Assembly (NCBI GenBank): GCA_038321615.1
Contig: JBBQFC010000007.1
Span: forward strand, 1 to 64,000
Reading direction: 5' to 3'
DNA length: 64,000 nucleotides
Origin: JBBQFC01 sp038321615
GTDB lineage: Bacteria > Bacteroidota > Bacteroidia > Flavobacteriales_D > Cryomorphaceae
Notes under the pieces: model-generated
Seen by the model: the letters and a program-made list of their open reading frames with translations, nothing else
Told to the model about the DNA's origin: nothing
Databases searched by the model: none
Program-made: the position numbers and the translations under genes
Shown here: piece after piece, positions 52,733 through 62,711 of the stretch
How the letters are laid out: every line of letters begins with the position of its first letter
Numbering within the stretch: position 1 is the first letter of the stretch

Positions 52733-54583
52733 TTATTCTCCAATTAATCCATACCCCACATTGAGCATAGAAACGTCGGTTAAACCGACAATTCCATCGC
52801 AGTTTAAATCGGCCAGGGGGTTAAAATTGTCGTCGTTCAAAGCAAGTCCGTACGAGCTGTTAAGCAAGGATACGTCCAGAATATTTACCACGTTATCACC
52901 ATTAATATCCCCCCCAAGAAGGCTTCCAAAATTTATGTCGTTTGTCCCCGATTCCAGATTTACCGCAGCAATGGCAGCCGAAAGATAGCCGTCTGCCTTT
53001 AAAACCATGGTGGATTCAAAGGGTAAGTCAAGTCCCAATTGGAAACCACCATCTCCATCGATGATCAATGAAAAAGTCTGATAGGGAATTGCTGAACCTT
53101 CGATATAAATTTCAAGCGATGCCATTGTGGGGCCGCAATTGCCATTGATGCCAGCCAGCCCGTTCACGGAAGTGCAGAAATCGTTAACAGGAGTAATGTA
53201 ATTAACGTAAAGCGTATCGATACTCGGAGCGCAAGGGGGTGCTACGATAAGATAAACCAACGAAAACCCATTGCCGATGGATTGTCCCAGGGCGCTTGAC
53301 AGTTGTTGACCAGAGATACAGACCGCTGAAATCGGGAAAAAGCCTGAAAAATTGCCATCGGCGTCGTTCAAAATCCAACTACCACCAAGAGCAGGGTCGC
53401 CGCCCATATTACTCAAAGGGCAGAAATTTCCACTACTTGGGCAATAATCAACTGTAGTGGTTTCTCCAGACAAGCCTTCATTTGACAGGCGAACTTGCAT
53501 TGTGAATAAGGCAGCACATTGAAATCCATCACTAAAGCGGAACGCATAAATACCAGCGGGATCGGTAGATGGATTAATTACGCCTTCGGCCACTGGGCCG
53601 CTGCCATCGGGAAAAAACCAATTGCCCGGACACAAGGGACTTTGATCAACCAATAAAGCTGCCAGTGCTATGGAAGGCGATTGACAGTAGGCGATACTTG
53701 GTTGAAGACCCAGATCGATAGGCTGAACCATAACCCGGTTGGAAAAAGTGCAGCCTTCGGAGCCTGTAACGGTGTAAACATATTCGCCATAAGGATCTGT
53801 AAGCGGGTTAAATGTTCCACAATCGTCTACCAGCCAGCCTTCGGGGCCTGACCAATACCCACCGCTATCTGGGTTGCCCCCAAGCGCATCGAATAGGCAT
53901 TAAGGCTCTATGCCGCAGACCGGCAAATTTTCAGGTCCATCGCCCGGATTGGCGTCGCAGCCGTTGAAGAAAATAGCTTGGCTGGGTGAAGTGAAGTTCA
54001 GGGTATCGCACGGATTGGGAATAGGGAAATCACCGATCCCATTAGCTTTATCGGAAATCATGAGTAAAGAAGGTGTAATATTAGCACCCTGCAAGGCAGC
54101 TATATCAGACCCGCCATTCCCAAGTGTAATCTGAAAACAAAACTGCCAATGAGCAGCTGCGCCGAAACAAGGATCTCCTAAATTATTACACGGATCGCCA
54201 TCTTGTGGGTCGAGGGAATTCACATCGTAGGCATAATTGGGGCCGTAGGTCTCACCAGCGCAGATAATACCAGGGGAAAAAAGCCAAACTCCACCGTTGG
54301 CACAGGCCTGAGGGGCGCTAAGAGATTGTATGCTCGAAACATCCCAAGGTTCTGGAAAATGCAATTCCATCATCCATAACCAACCCGCGCCGGGACTACA
54401 ATAATCTGTGATTTGAACACAGACTTCGACTGTAGTGCCGCCGTTGTAGAATCCGCTCGTTGGTATAGGCGGATTAAAGGTTCATTCCGAACCAGCGACA
54501 CAGTTAGTAGGCTGCGCATGGATATGTGCACAGAAAAATAAAAAAGTGCAAAAAGCTATAGTATAGGTCGTAGTGGTTTTCAT
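52733..54583 (-). pseudogene. Secreted dockerin-type protein interrupted by two stop codons
   Basis: A single minus-strand frame of about 617 codons runs from ATG 54583 to the stop at 52733. It has a signal peptide (TYTIAFCTFLFFCAHIHAQ), then TGA at codon 34 (54484-54482), a long beta-rich region, TAA at 53902-53900, then Ig-like modules, and ends with two dockerin-like calcium-binding repeats (GDINGDNVVNILDVSLLNSS and NCDGIVGLTDVSMLNVGYGL). There is no frameshift; the two in-frame stops alone break it. T9SS-type tails are absent. Expressed pieces from downstream ATGs (54373, 53731) are conceivable but would lack a signal peptide. Confidence 0.8.
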
Positions 54584-54749
54584 AGGGCTCGGTTAAAAGT
54601 TGGAAATCAAATAATAGGTTGGCTTCTGATTTTCTAATGATTGACGATCAAATTTGCCAAGTGTTGCTTACTTAAGAGATTTTTCCAAGTCCTTTTCGGC
54701 ACCTTAGTTGCTTGCTAACTGGTATTGCTTTGCCTTAACTTCGCTGCAC

Positions 54750-56171
54750 ATGATATTGAATAGATTTCTCTTAATAGCTTTTGCTTGCGCTTTTGTGGAC
54801 GCCGAAGCTCAGAATGCCTCCACATCCAAACCCAACATCATCTACATCCTTGCCGACGATCTCGGCTACGGTGACTTGGGTTGCTACGGACAAACGAAAA
54901 TTCCAACCCCTAACATAGATGCTCTTGCTGCCGGCGGGATACTCTTCACCGACCACTACGCCGGGAGCACCGTATGCGCTCCATCGCGAGCTACGATCCT
55001 TACGGGGCTTCATACAGGGCATGTATCGGTTCGCGGAAATCGGGAAGTACAGCCAGAAGGGCAAGCGCCACTTTTAAAATCAGAGCCAAATTTGATAGCC
55101 CTGATGAAAAAAGCGGGTTATTCCACAGGCCTTTTCGGGAAATGGGGACTCGGCTACCCAGGGTCGGTTTCGGATCCGATGGCCATGGGCTTCGATGTCT
55201 TTTTCGGCTACAACTGTCAGCGCCGTGCTCATGCGTACTATCCCGATTACCTCTGGAGCAACGATCAAAAGGTTGATTTATCCGCCAATAACGGAGCGCA
55301 AACGGGAACGTACAGCCCAATTGTAATTCAGGAAGCCGCACTCGATTTTGTCGATAAGCACGCCGAGAAGCCCTTCTTTATGTTCTACGCTTCTACTCTA
55401 CCCCATGCGGAACTAGCCGCACCATCTGACGAAATTGCTGAATTCAGTGGGATTTTTGGCAAGGAAAGTCCCTATCCCGGCCAGCCCGACCCGATGAAAC
55501 GCAAAAATGGATCCTACGGCGGGCAAACTGAGCCGCGTGCAGCATACGCAGCTATGGTGAGCCATCTCGACAAGCAGGTTGGCGAAATAATGGCAAGGGT
55601 GGAAGCACTCGGAATAGCCGAAAACACGATTATCATTTTCTCGTCAGACAATGGGCCTTCCAATGAAGGTGGTGGTGACCCCAACTTTTTCGATAGCAAC
55701 GGTAAACTGCGCGGCACAAAGCGCGATCTCAGCGAAGGCGGCATTCGAGTGCCGTTCGTAGCCAATTGGCCTGGCACTATTGAAGCAGGATCTCAGAGCG
55801 ATCACCTCTCAGCGCAGTGGGATATGCTAGCTACGTTTTGCGATTTGGCCGGCATTGCCCCCACCGCCGGCGATGGTCTTTCTTTTAAACCTTTATTCTT
55901 AGGCAAACCCGCACCTGAACACGAATTTCTCTATTGGGAATTCACCCCGGGAACTCCTGCCAAAGCAGTGCGAATGGGCGATTGGAAGGCAATAATCACA
56001 TACACCGCTCAGAATCCGGAAGGGGAGCTAGCGCTTTACAATTTACGCACAGATCTAGGCGAGCAAGATGACCTTTCAGGTGCAAATCCCGAAATAGTAG
56101 AACAGCTCAAAGCGATCATTGCGCAAGAGCATATTGAATCGAAAGATTTCCCTTTTCCAAATGAGCAGTAA
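54750..56171 (+). CDS. Sulfatase (arylsulfatase type, S1)
   Basis: A 473-residue exported enzyme: signal peptide RFLLIAFACAFVDAEAQN, metal-binding YILADDLGYGDLGCYGQTKI (Asp at 36-37), and the formylglycine signature STVCAPSRATILTG with Cys 76. Later motifs are LFGKWGLGYPGSVSDPMAMG, PFFMFYASTLPHAELAAP and IIIFSSDNGPSNEGGGDPNF. The Cys must be oxidised by a formylglycine-generating enzyme, not in this window. It removes sulfate esters from glycans or small compounds in the periplasm or outside. ATG 54750 starts the signal peptide. It converges on a sulfotransferase gene. Confidence 0.94.
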   Translation: MILNRFLLIAFACAFVDAEAQNASTSKPNIIYILADDLGYGDLGCYGQTKIPTPNIDALAAGGILFTDHYAGSTVCAPSRATILTGLHTGHVSVRGNREVQPEGQAPLLKSEPNLIALMKKAGYSTGLFGKWGLGYPGSVSDPMAMGFDVFFGYNCQRRAHAYYPDYLWSNDQKVDLSANNGAQTGTYSPIVIQEAALDFVDKHAEKPFFMFYASTLPHAELAAPSDEIAEFSGIFGKESPYPGQPDPMKRKNGSYGGQTEPRAAYAAMVSHLDKQVGEIMARVEALGIAENTIIIFSSDNGPSNEGGGDPNFFDSNGKLRGTKRDLSEGGIRVPFVANWPGTIEAGSQSDHLSAQWDMLATFCDLAGIAPTAGDGLSFKPLFLGKPAPEHEFLYWEFTPGTPAKAVRMGDWKAIITYTAQNPEGELALYNLRTDLGEQDDLSGANPEIVEQLKAIIAQEHIESKDFPFPNEQ

Positions 56172-56191
56172 GTTCATCTAATTGGTGGAAG

Positions 56192-56893
56192 CTACAAACG
56201 CCGATAGAGCTCAATATCGGCCCGATAACGGTTCTTAAATCGATCACTTCCTTTTAAGAGCGAAAGCTGGTACTCGTTCATTCGTTCCGAATTCACATTC
56301 AATTTAGGAGCAACACTATCACCCCTACCCTCAGCGAGATAACTGCCCAGATCAAGAATTTCTACTGATTGACAAAGGTTCTCGACCCCACCTTTCAAAA
56401 AATAGCTTTGCGATCGAAAATGGCGATCAGATAAATAATCGGGGGTGCGGCTTACAAATTTCAAAAAGATCGGTAACTCCATATCTGGCTCTACTTTAAC
56501 GATTGTATTCAGTCCGGATGGGTATTGGTACATCGTGTTCTTTCCCTTATTCACATCTATATAACATGAGAAAAACCGCTCATAAGGCTCGCGAATGACC
56601 AAAACCATTTTCTTGCCTTGTGCGAAATTGCGGAAAGCCGGAAAACAAGAAAACGATAGGCGCATTAAGTTTCCTTCCGTAATCGGAGATGGATCTATGC
56701 GGTGAATTTCTGGAAATCTGCTTTCAAAGTCTGGTTTGTAAATTCGGATAAGGCGGACCTTGATCGAAGAGCAACCCGACTTGGAGACAATGGGGTAGAA
56801 AGTGTTAGTTGGACGATCGAAATAAACTTCGATCGGGTCAACAAGCCGAATGGCCAAAAGTCCGAGCAATCCTTTTATAATGGACTTAACCAC
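56192..56893 (-). CDS. Sulfotransferase, family 2 (carbohydrate sulfotransferase-like)
   Basis: A 233-residue protein with the PAPS-binding signs of family-2 sulfotransferases: the 5'-phosphosulfate loop FYPIVSKSGCSSIKVRLIRI near residues 33-50 and the 3'-phosphate site VIREPYERFFSCYIDV at 99-114. The following KFVSRTPDYLSDRHFRSQSY-type acidic/aromatic stretch matches the family. It moves sulfate from PAPS to a sugar, acting probably in the cytosol since no signal is seen. It is convergent with the sulfatase gene 21 bases away, an enzyme of the opposite activity. Confidence 0.8.
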   Translation of the reverse strand: MVKSIIKGLLGLLAIRLVDPIEVYFDRPTNTFYPIVSKSGCSSIKVRLIRIYKPDFESRFPEIHRIDPSPITEGNLMRLSFSCFPAFRNFAQGKKMVLVIREPYERFFSCYIDVNKGKNTMYQYPSGLNTIVKVEPDMELPIFLKFVSRTPDYLSDRHFRSQSYFLKGGVENLCQSVEILDLGSYLAEGRGDSVAPKLNVNSERMNEYQLSLLKGSDRFKNRYRADIELYRRL

Positions 56894-56929
56894 AGCAACT
56901 ATCCATTTGAACGATCCATAATAAAGGCT

Positions 56930-58033
56930 TCAATATACTGCGATTCGGCTATTGGTAACTAGCACTTGGTTCTTGTCGAAAACCTTTACGATGTAAACCC
57001 CAGATTCCCATTGACTTAAATTGACCTGAGGCTGATTTACATGATAAATTAATCGGCCACTGCTATCGAAGATTTCGGCTCGATGAAAATTTTGAAAGTC
57101 GAGATGAACCATTCCAATGGCTGGATTTGGGAAAATTCGTCCAACCAGTTCTTTTGGGTTATTTACACCGACCACGACATCGGAGAAACGATACATTCCA
57201 GAAGGATCAAAAAATACACTTTGCTCGGCGGTCACGAAATACTTTCCATCGCCTGTAGAAGTAATCGCTTCGATCTGTGTAGAGTAGTTATTGGGTACGG
57301 AAGCTGAAGTACGGGTGGGATTAAAAATACCATTAGAAAAATCAGCGTCGATATCTATTGCGATGGTAAAAGACTGAAGAAGTAAAGTATAACCTACCAA
57401 ATGGGCTCTATCCTCGTTAAAATCATACCAGGCACCAGTTACGAGTCCTTGTGAATCGAAGCTGCCAATGCGCACAGCTTCTTGCGGGCCAACTAATGAG
57501 CCCATGTAATAAACATTGGTTTCCTCATTATCCCAATTCTTCGTGAAAATGTAAATCTCTTGGCCCACTGCTATAAATGCCTCGGCGTCAAACTGTGTTG
57601 CAAACGGCTGGGAGGGAAAATCAGTTTGGTCGTTGTAAAAATAAGGTATCGCTTCTGCAGCTGCCGCATCGTTTTCCGGTTCCAGGATGTCGGTAAGTAA
57701 AACACGGTAAAATCGAAGATTCGTGCGGGTTCCGTCGTTATTACCAATGTCGCCAATGTAGAGGTAATCGCCGGATACCTGAATATCTTCCCAATCGATG
57801 TTGGTTGCACCTGTAATGGCAATCGTCCTCGACGGATTGCCCGTAAGGGTATCAATTTCAAATAGCACCGCATCATTGCCAGAATCGCCATGGGTGAATA
57901 GCTTATCGCCGATAAACGATAAGCCAGAAGATTCTGATAAAGCAGGCGATAAACCGGTAACGAGCTGCATGCTTTGGCTAACGACCAACAAAGGCAAGCA
58001 AAAAGTAAGTAAAAAGAGATAAGGTGTTTTCAT
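56930..58033 (-). CDS. Secreted beta-propeller protein with T9SS sorting domain
   Basis: A 367-residue protein: signal FLLTFCLPLLVVSQSMQL, then propeller-like repeats (SGLSFIGDKLFTHGDSGNDA, IDWEDIQVSGDYLYIGDIGN, EAFIAVGQEIYIFTKNWDNE) and a C-terminal type A T9SS domain: IFPNPAIGMVHLDFQNFHRA, AEIFDSSGRLIYHVNQPQ and SQWESGVYIVKVFDKNQVLV. It is routed through T9SS to the cell surface or medium. No ligand is known. Single gene, divergent from the capsule locus. Confidence 0.88.
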   Translation of the reverse strand: MKTPYLFLLTFCLPLLVVSQSMQLVTGLSPALSESSGLSFIGDKLFTHGDSGNDAVLFEIDTLTGNPSRTIAITGATNIDWEDIQVSGDYLYIGDIGNNDGTRTNLRFYRVLLTDILEPENDAAAAEAIPYFYNDQTDFPSQPFATQFDAEAFIAVGQEIYIFTKNWDNEETNVYYMGSLVGPQEAVRIGSFDSQGLVTGAWYDFNEDRAHLVGYTLLLQSFTIAIDIDADFSNGIFNPTRTSASVPNNYSTQIEAITSTGDGKYFVTAEQSVFFDPSGMYRFSDVVVGVNNPKELVGRIFPNPAIGMVHLDFQNFHRAEIFDSSGRLIYHVNQPQVNLSQWESGVYIVKVFDKNQVLVTNSRIAVY

Positions 58034-58187
58034 AGCTGGGTAAAAATATCTTTTTTAAACTAAGTAATCCGCTACGAAACAATAACTTTTTTGATTTTTC
58101 GCGTATGATAGCCTATCAGATTGCAACTTCTAATAACGCGCTGGATGTGTGTGATATAAGTTGTTACTTTGCATAGCCCCTTAAACT

Positions 58188-58988
58188 ATGAGTATAAAGT
58201 CTTATTATTTCTTGCTTTTCGGTGCGCTGGTGGCCCTATCAAGCTGCAAGCCCAATCGCGACATCATCTATTTCAAGAATATGGAAGCGGCCGATCTAAA
58301 CGTCGAGATGCCCATAAATAATATCTTGATTCCCACCATTCAACCCGACGACCTGCTGAGCATTACGGTGAATAGCCTGAGCGTGGAATCGAATATGCTC
58401 TTCAATCAAGGGGTGCTTGGAACACTTGGGAGTAATGTTGCCGAAGGTCAAAAAAATGTTACTATTCAAGGGTATTTGGTCGATCGGGAAGGCAATATAA
58501 ATTTTCCGGTTATGGGATTAATTCACCTCGGAGGACTTACAAAAGATGCAGCTCAGGATACCATCCAGAATAGATTAAACCGAAACTACATTAAGGATTG
58601 TACGGTAAATATTCGCTTTCTCAATTTTGAAATCACACTCATTGGGGAAGTGAAGAGAGCATCTACAATTTCCGTCCTAACCGAAACAATTAATATTCTC
58701 GAAGCACTCAGTCTGGCCGGTGATATCAACCCGCTGGGTCGAAAAGACAATGTACTTATCATTCGTGAAAAAGATGGTATTCGCAAGTTCATACGAATTG
58801 ATCTCAACGATAAGAATTTGGTAAACTCCCCCAACTATTATCTTCAGCAGAACGATGTGGTATATGTCGAAGCCGATAAGGCCAAAGCCGCTCAAGCCAG
58901 TTTTCAGCGAGCCAATTTGCAATATTTACTCGGTATCACGCTCTCCGCAATCACTATCGTCACACTTGTTGTCGCCGTAAATCGATAA
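58188..58988 (+). CDS. Polysaccharide export lipoprotein (Wza-like)
   Basis: A 266-residue lipoprotein: YYFLLFGALVALSSCKPNRD. It has the polysaccharide export domain (VQGYLVDREGNINFPVMGL, then GGLTKDAAQDTIQNRLN) and a SLBB domain (FEITLIGEVKRASTISVLTE), with a C-terminal membrane helix LQYLLGITLSAITIVTLVVA, in place of the amphipathic helix of E. coli Wza. It should form or gate the outer-membrane exit for capsule or exopolysaccharide. A TTACTTTG element at 58164-58171 may be its -7 box. It is 9 bases before the Wzc-like gene. Confidence 0.92.
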   Translation: MSIKSYYFLLFGALVALSSCKPNRDIIYFKNMEAADLNVEMPINNILIPTIQPDDLLSITVNSLSVESNMLFNQGVLGTLGSNVAEGQKNVTIQGYLVDREGNINFPVMGLIHLGGLTKDAAQDTIQNRLNRNYIKDCTVNIRFLNFEITLIGEVKRASTISVLTETINILEALSLAGDINPLGRKDNVLIIREKDGIRKFIRIDLNDKNLVNSPNYYLQQNDVVYVEADKAKAAQASFQRANLQYLLGITLSAITIVTLVVAVNR

Positions 58989-58997
58989 TCGATCCCA

Positions 58998-61265
58998 ATG
59001 TTTGAACAAAAACCCGACAAGAAAGACATTCAGGCCTTAGCGATACGCTACGTCCGTCATTGGCATTATTTCGCGGTTGGACTGGCCGTCACAGTGGCTA
59101 TCGCATTAGTCTACCTGCGCTATGCTACGCCACAGTATATGGCCACTACCACCCTCCTTTTCAAAGGGGAAGACAGCGGTGGAGGAATCTCAGAAAATAC
59201 GGCATTTGCCGATTTAGAACTCCTGAACTCCAACCGAAGCATCGATAATGAGATGCTGATTCTGAAGTCGCAGAGCCTAATGGAAGAAGTAGTAACGGCC
59301 TTGCAACTTGATACGCGCTACGTTATAGAAGGGAATATCCGTGATGTGGAAATCTACGGCGATGAAGTGCCTATAAATATTGTAATGAACGAATTACAAG
59401 AGGCCGCATTTGGCAAATCATTTGAAATTTTCTTCAAAGACGATCGAAGCTTCGAACTTCGCGATGATGGGCGAACGGTTTACAACTTTGGAGAGGAAAT
59501 TGAAAAATCTTATGGCAAATTCACCATCGTAGCAAATTCGGATTTCACTTTAACGGCAAATAATAAACCCATCAGGGTGCGGTTTGGAGATAAAAAAGCC
59601 CTCGCAAAAGCCTTGGCAGATCGGGTGGCTGTAAAACCAGTGAACAATAAGGCGAGTGTGCTTGCTATTTCCATTGTAGATCCAAGTGAAAGGAAAGCCG
59701 TAGATATTTTGCGTCAAGTCATTGTGGCTTACGAAGCAGCAAATGTGAACGACAAAAATCAAATAGCCCGAAAAACAGTTGATTTTATTGACGACCGCTT
59801 GGACTTCCTGACACAGGAGCTGAATAAGGTCGAGCAGAACGTGGAGACTTTCAAGCAGGATCGCGAGATTACCGATGTAACTTCTCAAGCGCAGGAATAT
59901 GTAAACACAGCAAGTGCCAATCGGAAAGAGCTAGAACAAATCACCATTCAACTTGCAGTATTAAGAAGCATTGAAGAATACGTCCAAGCGCAAAGCGGTG
60001 ACCAGTACCAAATAGTGCCGAGCACCCTTACCATTTCCGATCAAACCCTCACCGGCTTGATTTCAAACTTTAACGCGCTTCAACTCGATAGAGAGCGTAT
60101 TCTACGCACCAACCAACCTAATAATCCGCTGGTTATAAACATTAATGAGCAGCTGAGCAGACTTCGGGTAAATATTATCGAAAATCTCAAAAATATTAAA
60201 ACCAGTCTCACCATAACCCGTAGAAATTTACTCGCAAAATCAGGTATGGTTGGAAATCAAATTCAACAAGTACCGGTAATGGAGAGACAGCTTATTGAGA
60301 TCACACGTCAACAAGAAATCAAGCAAGCCCTGTACCTCTATTTACTCCAAAAGAAAGAGGAGTCGGCGCTATCGCTTGCTGCCACCGTTTCGAACACCCG
60401 GATTGTCGATCCCCCCATTTCTAAAGGAAAAGTAGCACCAAATAAAACGAACACCATCGCATATGCGTCGATATTGGGGCTCTTCTTAGCTTTTTTGGTG
60501 GTGTATGCGCGCCACATGTTTATGAATAAGGTGCTCTATAGAAGCGAAGTTGAGCGGCTTACCCCCATGCCAATACTCGGAGAAATTTGTCATAATCCAG
60601 AACAGGAAATAGTGGTAACGGGCAACAACCAACGCACCCCGATAGCCGAGTTATTCCGGCTATTGCGCTCGAATTTACACTTCGCAGTGCTAAAGAAAAA
60701 AAATCAGGTATTGCTGGTCACTTCCAGTGAAAGCGGTGACGGTAAAACATTCTTTTCCATCAATCTGGCACATAGTTTGGCCGAAACGGGCAAAAAAGTA
60801 GTTTTAATTGAGTTTGATCTCCGCAGGCCCAACTTGCTTCAATCCTTACAGATAGAGAAACGCAAGGGAATTACCGATTTTCTGATTGGCGACATTCCGA
60901 AAATAGAACATGTGATATTCCAAGCTGAGACTAACAAAAATCTATTCTTGATATCTGCAGGAACGCTGCCCCCGAATCCTTCAGAAATTTTACTTCAAGA
61001 TAGCACCGCACAGTTGATCGAAAAATTAAGCTCCGAGTACGACTACGTAATACTTGACACCCCCCCGGTTGGTAAAGTAGCCGACGCGCTAAATTTGAGC
61101 GAACATGTGGATCTATCCATCTATATAGTGCGCTACAACTACACGAACAAGAACCGCTTTTCTATCATCAACGACCTTTACGACCACAAGAAATTGAATA
61201 ACGCTTTCTTGGTGCTCAATGATTCTAAGAAGGCGAATAGTGGTGGTTATTCTTATGGGTACTAA
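58998..61265 (+). CDS. Polysaccharide tyrosine autokinase (Wzc-like)
   Basis: A 755-residue inner-membrane protein. N-terminal Wzz domain between two helices (HWHYFAVGLAVTVAIALVYL; TNTIAYASILGLFLAFLVVY at about 485), and a cytosolic BY-kinase domain with Walker A SSESGDGKTFFSINLAHSL near 575, Walker A' VVLIEFDLRRPNLLQ and Walker B YDYVILDTPPVG near 680. The C-terminus ends SGGYSYGY, a tyrosine cluster that is the usual autophosphorylation site. It controls chain length and export together with the Wza-like gene. Confidence 0.95.
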   Translation: MFEQKPDKKDIQALAIRYVRHWHYFAVGLAVTVAIALVYLRYATPQYMATTTLLFKGEDSGGGISENTAFADLELLNSNRSIDNEMLILKSQSLMEEVVTALQLDTRYVIEGNIRDVEIYGDEVPINIVMNELQEAAFGKSFEIFFKDDRSFELRDDGRTVYNFGEEIEKSYGKFTIVANSDFTLTANNKPIRVRFGDKKALAKALADRVAVKPVNNKASVLAISIVDPSERKAVDILRQVIVAYEAANVNDKNQIARKTVDFIDDRLDFLTQELNKVEQNVETFKQDREITDVTSQAQEYVNTASANRKELEQITIQLAVLRSIEEYVQAQSGDQYQIVPSTLTISDQTLTGLISNFNALQLDRERILRTNQPNNPLVININEQLSRLRVNIIENLKNIKTSLTITRRNLLAKSGMVGNQIQQVPVMERQLIEITRQQEIKQALYLYLLQKKEESALSLAATVSNTRIVDPPISKGKVAPNKTNTIAYASILGLFLAFLVVYARHMFMNKVLYRSEVERLTPMPILGEICHNPEQEIVVTGNNQRTPIAELFRLLRSNLHFAVLKKKNQVLLVTSSESGDGKTFFSINLAHSLAETGKKVVLIEFDLRRPNLLQSLQIEKRKGITDFLIGDIPKIEHVIFQAETNKNLFLISAGTLPPNPSEILLQDSTAQLIEKLSSEYDYVILDTPPVGKVADALNLSEHVDLSIYIVRYNYTNKNRFSIINDLYDHKKLNNAFLVLNDSKKANSGGYSYGY

Positions 61266-61370
61266 CATTTATCATCGATCAATGAAGGTGGTGCTTCTAA
61301 ACGGGGCATGCATTAATGCTGACATGATTTACGGCAACATTAAGTGGTCGTTCAGAAAGGAATAGCATCA

Positions 61371-62684
61371 ATGAAAAAGCAATTCGAACGCTTTTTGCCA
61401 ACAAACTTCGATTGGAAAAGTGCAATTGCTTTTTCGAAGTTGACTGGAATAACTGGTGCTGCCCAACTTCTCATTCAAGCCATCGGTTTATTGAGCGGCA
61501 TAATAGTTATTCGGCTGCTGTCAACGGATCAATACGCCTATTACACCCTTGCTAATACCATGCTTGGCACTATGGTAGTCCTGGCCGATGGAGGAATTGC
61601 AGCAGGAGTTATGGCACAGGCTGGCAGAGTGTATCAAGATAAAGAGCGACTGGGGGTTGTTCTAAACACGGGATTAGAACTGCGACGAAAATTCGCAGTA
61701 GGTAGTCTTATAATAGCCGCGCCTGTACTTATATACCTTTTGGTCCATCAAGGAGCTGGTTGGGGTTATGCTATATTAATTCTCCTCTCTCTTATACCCG
61801 CGTTTTATGCGGCGTTATCTGGTGCCATTTTCATGATGCCCTTTAAGCTTCGTCAGGATATTAAGCCGCTTCAGCGCAACTTGGTTGTGGAAAGCATTAG
61901 CCGCTTTCTTCTTATTTTCAGCCTAATTCTATTACCGTGGGCCTTTATTGCAATTCTCAGCGCAGGTTTGCCTCGCATTTACGCCAATATACGCCTGCGC
62001 ATGCTATCAGCATCTACGGCCGATTGGAGCCAGAAGTCTGACAAAGCTGTGCGTCAAAGCATTCTAAAAATGATGAAGAGGCTCATGCCTGGAGCAATTT
62101 ACTATTGTGTATCTGGACAAATCAGTGTATGGCTAATTTCCTTCTTCGGAAACACCGAAGCCGTGGCTCAAATCGGCGCTCTAGGGAGAATAGCAATTAT
62201 GCTTTCAGTTATTAACACGTTGTTTGCTACATTGGTCTATCCACGGTATGCTCGGCTTCCGGAAATAAAAGGTTTACTTACCAAAAGATATCTCCTTATA
62301 ATATCCGCTTTATTAACGATCACCGTGGTTCTGGTGAGCTTGGTTTATGTTTTTAGCGATCAAATATTATGGGTTTTAGGACCGGAATACAGCAGTCTAA
62401 ACTACGAACTCGCGCTAAGCGTTTCCGCCAGCAGTATCGCCCTTATGAGCGGTGCCACATTTACCCTTACTACCCACCGGGGCTGGGCCATTCACCCAGG
62501 TCTATCTATACCTGTAAGCATATTGGCTATTGTATCCGGAGCAATTCTTCTAAACGTTTCGACGTTGGTTGGCGTGCTCCTCTTCAACATATACGTAGTT
62601 TCCGCGCAATTTTTGCTGAACTCAGCCTTTCTAATTTTTAAGCTGAACACTTTTAGCTCACAATCCTTTAGTGCATCTGATTAA
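61371..62684 (+). CDS. Oligosaccharide flippase (Wzx-like, MATE/MVF fold)
   Basis: A 437-residue membrane protein with about 12 helices: LTGITGAAQLLIQAIGLLSG, IIVIRLLSTDQYAYYTLANT, AQIGALGRIAIMLSVINTLF and others, fitting polysaccharide biosynthesis protein (Wzx) exporters that flip lipid-linked repeats across the inner membrane. ATG 61371 follows a Shine-Dalgarno-like AGAAAGGA by seven bases, unusual in this window, and was preferred over the GTG at 61344. It follows the Wzc-like gene by 105 bases and precedes glycosyltransferases. Confidence 0.88.
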   Translation: MKKQFERFLPTNFDWKSAIAFSKLTGITGAAQLLIQAIGLLSGIIVIRLLSTDQYAYYTLANTMLGTMVVLADGGIAAGVMAQAGRVYQDKERLGVVLNTGLELRRKFAVGSLIIAAPVLIYLLVHQGAGWGYAILILLSLIPAFYAALSGAIFMMPFKLRQDIKPLQRNLVVESISRFLLIFSLILLPWAFIAILSAGLPRIYANIRLRMLSASTADWSQKSDKAVRQSILKMMKRLMPGAIYYCVSGQISVWLISFFGNTEAVAQIGALGRIAIMLSVINTLFATLVYPRYARLPEIKGLLTKRYLLIISALLTITVVLVSLVYVFSDQILWVLGPEYSSLNYELALSVSASSIALMSGATFTLTTHRGWAIHPGLSIPVSILAIVSGAILLNVSTLVGVLLFNIYVVSAQFLLNSAFLIFKLNTFSSQSFSASD

Positions 62685-62711
62685 ATTTGCGAATATAACA
62701 TCCAACGCCCC

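Noticed and set aside
52733..54583. Selenocysteine or programmed readthrough at the in-frame TGA and TAA
   Set aside because: No SECIS-like hairpin or other recoding signal was seen, and two different stops make simple inactivation more likely.
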